Below, piece after piece: positions 16,668-25,383 of a DNA stretch of 48,867 nt. Made by a program: the position numbers and the translations under genes. This DNA is from Candidatus Stahliibacteriota bacterium (GTDB lineage Bacteria; Hydrothermota; Tepidihabitantia; SM23-42). The notes beneath the pieces are model-generated. The model was not told where the DNA came from and searched no databases. It saw nothing but the letters and a program-made list of their open reading frames with translations. How positions within the stretch are numbered: position 1 is the stretch's first letter; every line of letters begins with the position of its first letter. The DNA lies in the NCBI GenBank assembly GCA_030602565.1, contig JAUVZL010000014.1:1-48867 (forward strand), written 5' to 3'.

Positions 16668-17936
16668 ATGATTGGACAAAGAAAAGCCAAACGCTACCGA
16701 ATCATTGTTATGGATAGCGATGTGAAAACTGCAAAGCAGTTGGTTTCCGTGTTGTGCAAGGAAGGTTATCGTGCAGAGAATATTGAACAGACAAGTAGGC
16801 TTTTTGAGAAAATTCGTAGCAACTTAATCGATGTTCTAATACTCGATGTTGATGCTTGGTACAAAAGAGGATATGAACTTATTCCGATCGTGAAAAGCAT
16901 GGATAGGCTGTTGCCGATTATCGTGACTTCAGCTGACGATTCCATAGAAGTCGCAGCTAAGGTTAGGGAACAAGGCATTTTTTTCTATACGATGAAGCCC
17001 CTCGACATGCAAGAAATAAAAATAGCATTGAAAAATGCCCTAAATCGCAGGTACACAAGTCGTTATACATCAGGTTCAGGTAAACAAGAAAAACTCGGTG
17101 TGGTAGATACGAGTGAAGTCATCCGCAACAATACAGAGATGTGCGACATAAATAAGCATCTGAATTGGATTATGGCTTTCTTCGTACATGAATGCAAAGG
17201 AACTCTCGGATCGGTCATGATGAATATTAGTGCGCTCGCTGATGCGAATATATCTCAGCGCATTAGTCCTGCAAAACACAATGCAATGCTTTTGAGCTCT
17301 TTGTGTAGTCTGAGAATGTTACACGACATGATAAGAAATTATATTATTTCCTACAGGGGAGAGAACAAAAGGCTACAATGTTCGAGAAGACGCGTTGATG
17401 TGTACAAACGCTGTCTCGAGCCAGTCATTAATGAGTTCCGACCGATGCTTAAGAAGAACGAAATGAGCATAAATGTAGATATGAAAGGTAATCGTTTTTT
17501 CTATTGTGATGCCGATCTAATGAAGATCGGCATCAGTAATTTGATAAACAACGCCATCAAATATGGTACGGCATGTACTGATATAAGATGCAAGTCGTTA
17601 ACAACCGACCAGATCTTCAGACTCAGTATATGGAACGAAGGCATTGGGGTGGAACGAGAAAGGCTGGACGATATCTTTGAGAGGTTTATCAGATTTGATA
17701 AGGTAGGTATAAGCGGTACTGGGCTTGGTCTGCACGTGGTTAAGATGATTGCTAATATCCACAACGGTTCGGTTAAGGCTGAATCAGGATATCTGATTAC
17801 TGATACTTCAGTTACCTATGATGAATTTTATAGTAATCCACGTCTTGCAAAAACTGATAGAACAGACCTCAAGAAATTTGCGAGATTTATTTTTGAAATT
17901 CCCTCTAGTGGACACCAACAAAAAGGGGAGGTGTAA
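16668..17936 (+). CDS. Receiver-histidine kinase hybrid
   Basis: The 422-residue protein has an N-terminal receiver-like domain (phospho-Asp in VLILDVDAW), a divergent dimerisation region with the candidate phospho-His in FFVHECKGTLG near residue 175, and a GHKL ATPase domain (N box SNLINNAIKYG, G1 WNEGIGV, G2 SGTGLGLHVVKM). No membrane segment or sensor domain is seen, so it is a cytosolic relay. ATG 16668 was chosen because the sigma-54 promoter predicts a transcript starting near 16653, which excludes the in-frame starts at 16638 and 16644. It is followed one base later by a receiver protein and then the HdrA-NuoE operon. Confidence 0.87.
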   Translation: MIGQRKAKRYRIIVMDSDVKTAKQLVSVLCKEGYRAENIEQTSRLFEKIRSNLIDVLILDVDAWYKRGYELIPIVKSMDRLLPIIVTSADDSIEVAAKVREQGIFFYTMKPLDMQEIKIALKNALNRRYTSRYTSGSGKQEKLGVVDTSEVIRNNTEMCDINKHLNWIMAFFVHECKGTLGSVMMNISALADANISQRISPAKHNAMLLSSLCSLRMLHDMIRNYIISYRGENKRLQCSRRRVDVYKRCLEPVINEFRPMLKKNEMSINVDMKGNRFFYCDADLMKIGISNLINNAIKYGTACTDIRCKSLTTDQIFRLSIWNEGIGVERERLDDIFERFIRFDKVGISGTGLGLHVVKMIANIHNGSVKAESGYLITDTSVTYDEFYSNPRLAKTDRTDLKKFARFIFEIPSSGHQQKGEV

Positions 17937-17937
17937 A

Positions 17938-18333
17938 ATGACAGAACAAAAAACGATTCTGATTGTTGACGATGACAAGGACTTCCTGGAGGCAACAAGT
18001 ATTGTGCTGGAAAAGAGTGGTTACTCAGTTGCAACCTGTCTGTCAGCCAAGGAGTGCCTCGCTAAGTTGAAGTCTATGAAACCGGATCTAATAATCCTTG
18101 ATGTTATGATGGAAACTGATCATTCGGGGTTTGATTTATGTCGGGAGATGAAGCGATTACCCGAAACCAAGGATGTTCCAATAATCATGTTGACTGCAGT
18201 AGATCAGAAATATTCGCTTAGTTTTTCATCAGCTGCTGGCGATGAATCCTGGTTGCCAGTCGACGAATTTATCGGTAAACCGGTTGAAGCAGGTGTTCTG
18301 GTAGAATGTATTGAGAAACTTCTGGCGCGTTGA
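17938..18333 (+). CDS. Single-domain response regulator
   Basis: The 131-residue protein is a receiver domain only: acidic pocket LIVDDDKD, phospho-Asp in LIILDVMM, and IGKPVE near the C-terminus. Start ATG 17938 follows GGGGAGGTG. It has no output domain, so it may pass phosphoryl groups between the hybrid kinase and another protein or act by protein contact. Its stop overlaps the start of the HdrA-NuoE fusion gene, so it is co-expressed with redox enzymes. Confidence 0.92.
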   Translation: MTEQKTILIVDDDKDFLEATSIVLEKSGYSVATCLSAKECLAKLKSMKPDLIILDVMMETDHSGFDLCREMKRLPETKDVPIIMLTAVDQKYSLSFSSAAGDESWLPVDEFIGKPVEAGVLVECIEKLLAR

Positions 18334-19211
18334 TGAACATGGGACATAACGGACAAAAGGTAGGTGCCGCCCTGGTTATTGGTGGTGGCATTGGTGGTAT
18401 TCAATCGGCATTAGATTTAGCTGATTCCGGGTTCAAGGTTTACCTGTTGGAAAAAGGTCCAAGTATCGGTGGTGTGATGGCACAACTGGACAAAACTTTT
18501 CCGACAAATGATTGTTCGATGTGTATTCTTGCGCCCAAACTTGTGAGTGTTGCTCGTCATCCGAATATTACCATCATTACAAATGCAGAGATCAAAAAGT
18601 TATCCGGTGAAGCTGGCAATTTTGTTGCTACTGTGAGAAAAGAACCACGCTATATTGATGAAGATAAGTGTACTGGTTGTGGACTTTGTATGCAAAATTG
18701 TCCAGTTCGACAGATTGCCTATTTAGACAAAGAGGAAGAGAAAATAGAATTAGACTCCGAGGATCGTATCAAAATTGAGGAGATTCTAAGAGAGTATCAG
18801 ACAAAAAAGGGTAACCTCATGCCTGTTTTGCAAAGAATCAATGCAACGTACAATTACCTACCAGCCGATCTTCTTCGCTATATTGCATCAGAATTGGATA
18901 TACCGCTGAGCCAGGTTTATAATATCGCGACTTTCTATAATGCCTTCAGCCTGGTTCCTAAAGGACGACACACAATCGCCATCTGCCGCGGCACTGCCTG
19001 TCATGTACGTGGTTCATTAAGAATTCAGGAGAGGATTGAACAGAAACTGGGCATTAGTGATGGCGGCACAACCGAGGATTTAAGGTTTACTATTCAGACT
19101 GTAAGATGCATCGGCTGTTGCAGCATTGCGCCCGCAGTACGAGTCGATGAAGATACCTATGGTAACGTTAAGACAAATCAAGTATTCGATATATTAAGGA
19201 AGTACAAATGA
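18333..19211 (+). CDS. Fusion of the HdrA N-terminal part with a NuoE-type [2Fe-2S] subunit
   Basis: Residues 1-125 of this 292-residue protein are the start of an HdrA: FAD-binding VIGGGIGG, the conserved [11 protein letters not shown], and the [4Fe-4S] motif [12 protein letters not shown]. From about residue 145 it is a complete NuoE/HndA-type thioredoxin-fold protein ([32 protein letters not shown]) with four [2Fe-2S] cysteines. The HdrA part stops abruptly after the Fe-S motif. The matching remainder begins in the protein at 21139, also right after an Fe-S motif. The closest relative of the HdrA part is the N-terminus of 43891-48411. The FAD site would have to be completed by another polypeptide. 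ATG 18333 overlaps the previous stop. Confidence 0.88.
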   Translation: MNMGHNGQKVGAALVIGGGIGGIQSALDLADSGFKVYLLEKGPSIGGVMAQLDKTFPTNDCSMCILAPKLVSVARHPNITIITNAEIKKLSGEAGNFVATVRKEPRYIDEDKCTGCGLCMQNCPVRQIAYLDKEEEKIELDSEDRIKIEEILREYQTKKGNLMPVLQRINATYNYLPADLLRYIASELDIPLSQVYNIATFYNAFSLVPKGRHTIAICRGTACHVRGSLRIQERIEQKLGISDGGTTEDLRFTIQTVRCIGCCSIAPAVRVDEDTYGNVKTNQVFDILRKYK

Positions 19212-21142
19212 AGGAAATACAGACATCGAAACTATTGGATGATATAAAAAAGGCAGGTCTAGCTACTCTCTATCCAGAAGATAGAATTAGAATAACAGTG
19301 GGTATGGCGACCTGTGGTCTTGCAACAGGTGCCGATGTAGCTTATAAGTACCTTTGTGAAAAAGTAAAAAATTCTGATTACCGCATTTCAGTAGTGCCGG
19401 TAGGATGTATAGGTTTTTGTCAAAGAGAACCACTGGTCGAGATTTTAATACCAAAATTGCCCAGGATTGCATTTGCCAATGTGAATAAAGATAAAATCAA
19501 GAAAATATTTGAAAATTTAAGCGAAAATAGGATTAGTAGCATTTCTGCTGATTGGCGGTACGATGAGGACGATTTTATAATATTCAATAAGAAAAGAGAA
19601 TTATGTAATGGAGCCCTGCCTGATGAAATTAAGTCGGTCAAGCTTTATAATGAGATACCATTTTTTAAAAAACAACTAAAGATTGCTTTAAGGAATTGTG
19701 GCTATATCAATCCTGAAGATATTGGAGAATATATTGCAAGAGGTGGTTATTATTCACTTTGTAAAGCTCTTACAGAAATGTCACCTAAAGAAGTGATAAA
19801 GGAAATAAAAAAGTCAAGTTTAAGAGGTCGTGGTGGTGCAGGATTTCCAACGGGTACGAAATGGGAGATCTGCCGAAATGTCAAAGGTGACGTCAAATAT
19901 CTTATCTGTAATGCTGATGAAGGTGATCCTGGTGCATATATGGACCGAAGCATCTTAGAAGGTGATCCCCATTCGGTGATTGAAGGTTTCCTCATCGGCG
20001 CCTATGCCATCGGAGCAACTGAGGGGCATATTTATGTAAGGACTGAGTACCCGTTAGCAATTGAGAGATTTAATAAGGCAATTAAAAAAGCCGAAGAACA
20101 TGGACTTCTAGGTGAAAACATCTTTGGAAAAGGCTTTAATTTCAAAATTAACGTCAGTGAAGGTGCGGGCGCCTTTGTTTGTGGTGAAGAAACATCACTT
20201 ATTGCCTCAATTGAAGGGCGACCACCTGAGCCGACATTGAGGCCACCATTTCCAGCAGAATCAGGTCTCTGGGGAAAGCCTACGAATATAAATAACGTTG
20301 AAACCTGGGCGAATATTCCAGTGATAATTGCTCGGGGTGGGGATTGGTTTGCAAAGATTGGTACGGAAAAGAGTAAGGGGACAAAAGTTTTCTCCTTGGT
20401 GGGTAAAATTGAGAATACTGGATTGATTGAAGTCCCGATGGGGATAAAGCTTGAGGAGATTTTAGAGATTGGTGGTGGTATACCTGAAGGGGGCACATTC
20501 AAGGCAATTCAGACCGGTGGTCCTTCAGGCGGTTGTATTCCTCAGAAACTGATTAACCTACCGGTTGACTATGAGAAACTTGCTGAGGCTGGTTCGATCA
20601 TGGGTTCAGGAGGGATGATTGTTATGGACGAGCGAACCTGTATGGTTGATATTGCGAAATACTTTCTTGAATTTTTAAAGGACGAATCTTGTGGTAAATG
20701 TACATCTTGTCGTGATGGGCTTCATGAGATGTATGAGATTGTTAAACGTATTACCGAGGGTAGGGGGATAGATGGTGATATCGAGTTACTCGAAAATTTA
20801 GGTAATGTGGTGCAGGTGGCATCAATGTGTGGACTTGGTCAGACTGCTGCCAATCCTGTGCTTTCGACGATAAAATATTTTCGAGAAGAATATGAGGCAC
20901 ACATCAAAGAGAAGTGTTGTCCTGCATTGGTTTGCAAAGAGTTAATTTCTTATGTCATTAATCCCGAATTGTGCAGCGGCTGTACTGTATGTGCCAAAAA
21001 CTGTCCAAATGAAGCGATAACCGGTGAGGCAAAAGAGATTCATAAAATTAATCAGAAAAAGTGTACAAAGTGTGGAATCTGCATTTCTGTCTGTCCACCA
21101 AAGTTTAAGGCAATAAAAATTGTTTCACCGGCTGTAACATGA
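19208..21142 (+). CDS. NuoF-type NADH-oxidising flavoprotein with extra ferredoxin domain (HndC/HydB-like)
   Basis: The 644-residue protein has a thioredoxin-like [2Fe-2S] N-terminus ([16 protein letters not shown]) and an NADH/FMN-binding core from about residue 205 ([27 protein letters not shown]). It continues with the SLBB region and the [4Fe-4S] motif [10 protein letters not shown] with the distant Cys in SMCGLGQ. It ends in a two-cluster ferredoxin ([24 protein letters not shown]). This is the layout of NADH-binding subunits of bifurcating hydrogenases and related enzymes. It should pass electrons between NADH and the NuoE and NuoG-like partners. It overlaps both neighbours by four bases. 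Confidence 0.93.
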   Translation: MKEIQTSKLLDDIKKAGLATLYPEDRIRITVGMATCGLATGADVAYKYLCEKVKNSDYRISVVPVGCIGFCQREPLVEILIPKLPRIAFANVNKDKIKKIFENLSENRISSISADWRYDEDDFIIFNKKRELCNGALPDEIKSVKLYNEIPFFKKQLKIALRNCGYINPEDIGEYIARGGYYSLCKALTEMSPKEVIKEIKKSSLRGRGGAGFPTGTKWEICRNVKGDVKYLICNADEGDPGAYMDRSILEGDPHSVIEGFLIGAYAIGATEGHIYVRTEYPLAIERFNKAIKKAEEHGLLGENIFGKGFNFKINVSEGAGAFVCGEETSLIASIEGRPPEPTLRPPFPAESGLWGKPTNINNVETWANIPVIIARGGDWFAKIGTEKSKGTKVFSLVGKIENTGLIEVPMGIKLEEILEIGGGIPEGGTFKAIQTGGPSGGCIPQKLINLPVDYEKLAEAGSIMGSGGMIVMDERTCMVDIAKYFLEFLKDESCGKCTSCRDGLHEMYEIVKRITEGRGIDGDIELLENLGNVVQVASMCGLGQTAANPVLSTIKYFREEYEAHIKEKCCPALVCKELISYVINPELCSGCTVCAKNCPNEAITGEAKEIHKINQKKCTKCGICISVCPPKFKAIKIVSPAVT

Positions 21143-24100
21143 GTAAACATAAAAAACAATTACAGACAAGAAAGAGGAAAATGAAGAAAAAACCGGTAAA
21201 GAAAAAGGTTGGTAAAAAGATAAAGAAGAAAACAAAGAATATGGTGTCATTAACTATTGACGGTAATTATGTAACAATAGAAAAAGGTAGAACAATTCTT
21301 GAGGCTGCACATGAGCTCAATATTGAAATTCCCACATTATGTTATCATGAGGCATTGAGTCCTTATGGTGCCTGTCGACTATGTGTGGTAGAGATTCATA
21401 AAAATGGTAGAAAGAAGATCCAGGCATCATGTCTCTATCCAGTTGAGGATGGCATAGAGGTGATAACGAACACACCAGAGTTACAAAATATCCGAAGAAC
21501 AATGATTGAACTTATTATGGCACGCGCACCTCACTCAGAAAAAGTGAAAGAAATAGCCCGAAAGCTCGGTGTTAAAGAGACAAGATTTATTCGCAGAGAC
21601 GAAGATTGTATCTTGTGCGGTTTATGTGTCAGGATGTGTCGGGAGCGAATGGGCAAAAGCGTAGTTGGTTTTAAGATGAGGGGTGATAAGCGGCAAATAT
21701 CACCACCTTTTGATGTTGAGTCGCCACAGTGCATAGTATGTGGAGCCTGTTATTCAATATGTCCTACAGCATCAGAACGTCTCAAAAAGATAAGTAAAAA
21801 AATTGCGAGGCCGCTTTTAGATGAATTTGACCAGGGACTCCGGTCAAGATCAGCAATTCGTATACCATTTCCTCAGGCAATACCCAATGTGGCAGTTGTT
21901 GATAAAGAACACTGTGTCCATTTTCTAACCGATGAATGTAAGATCTGTCAGGATCTCTGTGAAGCAAAGGCAATAAATTTTGACCAGAAAGAAGAAGTAA
22001 TCGATTTACAGGTTGGTTCAGTTATACTTTCATGTGGCTTTGAGGTCTACGATGGCAAAAAGAAGCGTGAGTATGGTAATGGACGATATGAAAATGTTGT
22101 GACATCAATTGAATTTGAAAGAATTCTGTCTGCATCCGGGCCCTTTCAAGGCCATATCCAAAGACTCAGCGATAAAAAAGAACCAAAAAAGATTGCCTTT
22201 ATTCAGTGTGTTGGAAGCAGGGATGAAGAAAACCCGTATTGCTCATCAGTATGTTGTATGTATGCGACAAAAGAAGCAGTTATTGCTAAGGAGCACTCAC
22301 CCGGGCTTGAGTGCACTATATTTTTTATGGATATCCGGGCATTTGGTAAGGGTTTTGATGAATACTATGAGAGGGCAAAGAGAAATGGGGTTAGGTATAT
22401 CAGGTGCCGCCCTTCATCAATTGATGAGGTGCCGGAATCGAAAAATTTAATTATTAAATACTCTAATGATGAAAATGGAAAAATACATGCTGAAGAACAT
22501 GATATGGTGGTTTTATCATGTGGTTTAGAGCCGTTGAGACAGATGCCTGCGCTCGCGCAAAGGTTGGATATTAAATTGAATGAATTTGGTTTCTGTCAAA
22601 CAGACACCTTTACCCCCGTTGAGTCGAGCAGAAAAGGGATATATGTATGTGGGCCATGTACTGAGCCAAAAGATATACCAGAAACAGTAACCCAATCATC
22701 TGCAGCTGCGGCTAAAACAATGGAACTATTGGCTGAAAAGAGAAATACCTTAGTTACAAAAAAAGAATACCCATCTGAATTGGATGTCGCAAATCAAGAA
22801 CCACGCATTGGCGCCTTTATCTGTCATTGTGGAATCAACATCGGTGGATATGTCGATGTGCCGCAGGTTGTTGAGTATACCAAAACCCTTCCTTATGTTA
22901 TATATGCAGAAGATAACCTATATACTTGTTCCCAGGACAGTCAAAGGCGCATTATCGAGATGGTTAAAAAGCATAAATTGAATCGTGTTGTTGTTGCCTC
23001 ATGTACACCAAGGACTCATGAATTACTTTTCAGGGAGACAATAAGAGAGGCGGGTCTAAACCCCTATCTTTTTGAGATGGCAAATATTCGTGACCAGTGC
23101 AGTTGGATACATATGATCGAACCGAAGGAGGCGACTGAAAAGGCAAAGGATTTGGTCTTGATGGCAGTGGCAAAAGCGCAATTACTTACACCTTTAAAAC
23201 GGGTTGAGATCGATGTAATTCAAAAGGCACTGGTAATTGGTGGTGGAATTGCCGGCATAGTCTCAAGCCTTTCTCTTGCCCGACAGGGTTTTGAGGTTTT
23301 TCTTGTAGAGAAAGAAAAAGAACTCGGTGGTAATTTGAGGCATATCTACTATACAATCGAGGGAGATGATGTCAAAATTTTCTTAAAAAGAATAATTAAA
23401 CAAGTGAGAAACAATAAGTTGATACATGTATTTACCAATGCGGAGATTGAATCGGTTTCTGGATTCATTGGAAATTACAAGACTGAAATTCTCATTGCAG
23501 ATGGCACAAAGGCAGAACTTAAACACGGAGTAGTAATTGTCGCTACTGGTGCCCAGGAATATCAACCTACTGAATATCTATATGGAAAAGAAAAAAGAGT
23601 AATCACCCAAAAAGAGTTGGAAGGGAAACTATCCAGCCAACCATCTGACATCAGTCATCTGTCATCTGTAGTAATGATTCAGTGCATTGGTTCCAGGGAT
23701 AATGGTCATCCATATTGTAGTAGAAGATGTTGTTCTCAGGCTATTAAGAATTCATTAAAATTACTTGAGCTAAACCCAAAGGCAAAAATATATGTTCTTT
23801 ATCGTGATATCCGTACGTATGGCTTCAAAGAAGATTTCTATACTAAGGCAAGAGAAACTGGGGTGATGTTTATACAGTATGATAATGAAAAGAGACCTTT
23901 GTTACAACACAACAACGGTTCCTTAGAAATTTCAGTATTTGAACCGGTGTTGCAAGAAAACATTGAAATTCATCCTGACCTTATAGTCCTTTCAACCGGT
24001 ATTGTGCCAGGTGATAATATAGAGACTGCCAAGATGTTGAAGGTGCCTTTAAATAGTGATGGCTATTTCCTCGAGGCCCATGTGAAGTTACGGCCAGTTG

Positions 24101-24471
24101 ATTTCGCCACCGAAGGAATATTTGTTGCGGGGCTTGCACACAGTCCCAAGTTTATAAATGAAACAGTTGGTCAGGCTGAAGCTGCTGCAGCACGAGCTGC
24201 GACAATTTTGGCAAATGAAAAATATTATGCAGAAGCAACGGTCTCTCATGTAAATGAAGATATCTGTGTTGGCTGTGGTGTCTGTAGTAGTTTATGTCCA
24301 TACGAAGCGATCGAAATTATCACCGAAGATGGAAAACGGATATCTAAGGTAAATGAGGCATTGTGTAAGGGTTGTGGTACTTGTGTTGCGGCGTGCCCTT
24401 CAGGGGCAATGGATCAGTATGGGTTTACAAAAAACCAGATCATGGCAATGGTTGAAGCAATAAAGGAGTGA
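21139..24471 (+). CDS. NuoG-like Fe-S domain fused to tandem HdrA lacking its first FAD segment
   Basis: The 1110-residue protein starts with a Lys-rich tail, then a [2Fe-2S] domain at about residues 65-105 (PTLCYHE, CRLCVVEI, ASC) and two [4Fe-4S] motifs (CILCGLCVRMC, CIVCGACYSICP), as in NuoG/HydA N-termini. After the last motif the sequence becomes HdrA (IPFPQAIPNVAVVDKEHC, GSVILSCGF, IAFIQCVGSRD) but without the HdrA N-terminal Rossmann part. A second HdrA follows: the Cys-rich FICHCGIN domain, VIGGGIAG, and two C-terminal [4Fe-4S] motifs (CVGCGVCSSLCP, CKGCGTCVAACP). No H-cluster motifs are present, so it is not an [FeFe]-hydrogenase. It is very similar to the second half of 43891-48411. 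Confidence 0.88.
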   Translation: MSKHKKQLQTRKRKMKKKPVKKKVGKKIKKKTKNMVSLTIDGNYVTIEKGRTILEAAHELNIEIPTLCYHEALSPYGACRLCVVEIHKNGRKKIQASCLYPVEDGIEVITNTPELQNIRRTMIELIMARAPHSEKVKEIARKLGVKETRFIRRDEDCILCGLCVRMCRERMGKSVVGFKMRGDKRQISPPFDVESPQCIVCGACYSICPTASERLKKISKKIARPLLDEFDQGLRSRSAIRIPFPQAIPNVAVVDKEHCVHFLTDECKICQDLCEAKAINFDQKEEVIDLQVGSVILSCGFEVYDGKKKREYGNGRYENVVTSIEFERILSASGPFQGHIQRLSDKKEPKKIAFIQCVGSRDEENPYCSSVCCMYATKEAVIAKEHSPGLECTIFFMDIRAFGKGFDEYYERAKRNGVRYIRCRPSSIDEVPESKNLIIKYSNDENGKIHAEEHDMVVLSCGLEPLRQMPALAQRLDIKLNEFGFCQTDTFTPVESSRKGIYVCGPCTEPKDIPETVTQSSAAAAKTMELLAEKRNTLVTKKEYPSELDVANQEPRIGAFICHCGINIGGYVDVPQVVEYTKTLPYVIYAEDNLYTCSQDSQRRIIEMVKKHKLNRVVVASCTPRTHELLFRETIREAGLNPYLFEMANIRDQCSWIHMIEPKEATEKAKDLVLMAVAKAQLLTPLKRVEIDVIQKALVIGGGIAGIVSSLSLARQGFEVFLVEKEKELGGNLRHIYYTIEGDDVKIFLKRIIKQVRNNKLIHVFTNAEIESVSGFIGNYKTEILIADGTKAELKHGVVIVATGAQEYQPTEYLYGKEKRVITQKELEGKLSSQPSDISHLSSVVMIQCIGSRDNGHPYCSRRCCSQAIKNSLKLLELNPKAKIYVLYRDIRTYGFKEDFYTKARETGVMFIQYDNEKRPLLQHNNGSLEISVFEPVLQENIEIHPDLIVLSTGIVPGDNIETAKMLKVPLNSDGYFLEAHVKLRPVDFATEGIFVAGLAHSPKFINETVGQAEAAAARAATILANEKYYAEATVSHVNEDICVGCGVCSSLCPYEAIEIITEDGKRISKVNEALCKGCGTCVAACPSGAMDQYGFTKNQIMAMVEAIKE

Positions 24472-24473
24472 TT

Positions 24474-24890
24474 ATGGATAATTTTAAGCCAAGGATAATT
24501 ATTTTCTGCTGCAACTGGTGCTCTTATGCCGGTGCCGACCTGGCAGGTGTATCGCGGCTACAAATAGCTCCTCATTTCAGAGTAATCAGGACAATGTGTT
24601 CAGGCAGAATTGAACCAGAGTTTGTCCTAAAGGCATTCCAAAATGGGGTTGATGGCGTGATGATCACTGGTTGTCATCCAGGCGATTGTCACTATATAAG
24701 TGGCAATTATAAAACAATAAGAAGATATTACTTCCTTAAATTATTATTGAGTGAATTTGGTGTCAATACAAAAAGATTAAAATTACATTTTATCTCGGCT
24801 GGTGAAGGTATAGAATTCCAGAAGAGAGTTAATGAATTTATTGAAGAAATAAAGAAACTAGGATCGGCAGACTACGCACAAAAGGAGTAA
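24474..24890 (+). CDS. mvhD: MvhD/FlpD-type [2Fe-2S] electron-transfer subunit
   Basis: The 138-residue protein has the MvhD pattern: CCNWCSYAGADLAG, TMCSGRIEP and TGCHPGDCHYISGN. MvhD passes electrons between a hydrogenase or NAD(P)H module and HdrA. ATG 24474 has AAAGGAG five bases upstream; a GTG at 24468 lies in that site. Placed between the NuoEFG-HdrA genes and hdrC, it likely joins them. Confidence 0.93.
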   Translation: MDNFKPRIIIFCCNWCSYAGADLAGVSRLQIAPHFRVIRTMCSGRIEPEFVLKAFQNGVDGVMITGCHPGDCHYISGNYKTIRRYYFLKLLLSEFGVNTKRLKLHFISAGEGIEFQKRVNEFIEEIKKLGSADYAQKE

Positions 24891-24894
24891 AACC

Positions 24895-25344
24895 ATGGAG
24901 ACAAAAGAAGGTAAGATTAATATTAACGAAATGGATTTCAAATTCGCTGAAGAAGTGATATCGTATCCAGGGGGTGAGCATTTAAGGAAGTGTTTTGCCT
25001 GCGGTACGTGTACTGCTGGATGTCCAATTAGTGAGATCGATGAAGCCTTCAGTCCGCGCAGAATTATTCGTCAGATCCTATTCGGCATGCGTGAAGAGGT
25101 ATTAAGCTCGCCGGCCATCTGGTTTTGTCTTATCTGTTATCGTTGCTATGCACACTGTCCACAGAACGTCAATTTCCCGGATCTCATGCGTGTTTTACAG
25201 TATCTCGCAATTAAACAAAACTATGTAACATCTGATATCCTTGATCGTATTAAAGAAATCGATAAACGACTGCAGATACTAAGGCATGATCTCATAAAAT
25301 ATGATGTTGATAAGCAAAAACAACTACACCCAGTCAAAAAATGA
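24895..25344 (+). CDS. hdrC: Heterodisulfide reductase subunit C
   Basis: The 149-residue protein has two [4Fe-4S] motifs, CFACGTCTAGCP and CLICYRCYAHCP, with the family text EAFSPRRIIRQILFGM between them and a helical C-terminus. HdrC relays electrons from HdrA to the disulfide-reducing HdrB. No hdrB follows here, which is unusual; the only hdrB in the window is at 43013. This HdrC may share that HdrB or serve another acceptor. Confidence 0.93.
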   Translation: METKEGKININEMDFKFAEEVISYPGGEHLRKCFACGTCTAGCPISEIDEAFSPRRIIRQILFGMREEVLSSPAIWFCLICYRCYAHCPQNVNFPDLMRVLQYLAIKQNYVTSDILDRIKEIDKRLQILRHDLIKYDVDKQKQLHPVKK

Positions 25345-25383
25345 TGGAAATATTTTATATGTTAAAAAAGATAAAGAGCAAAT

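Noticed and set aside
20032-20502. Long minus-strand open frames (here and at 29083-29493, 33708-34118)
   Set aside because: They lie wholly inside strong plus-strand genes, lack ribosome sites and have no recognisable domains.
21139-24471. NuoE-NuoF-NuoG-like trio as a bifurcating [FeFe]-hydrogenase
   Set aside because: The third protein has the HydA-like Fe-S N-terminus but none of the H-cluster motifs (TSCCPAW, MPCxxKxxE, FGxTGG). HdrA sequence occupies that place.
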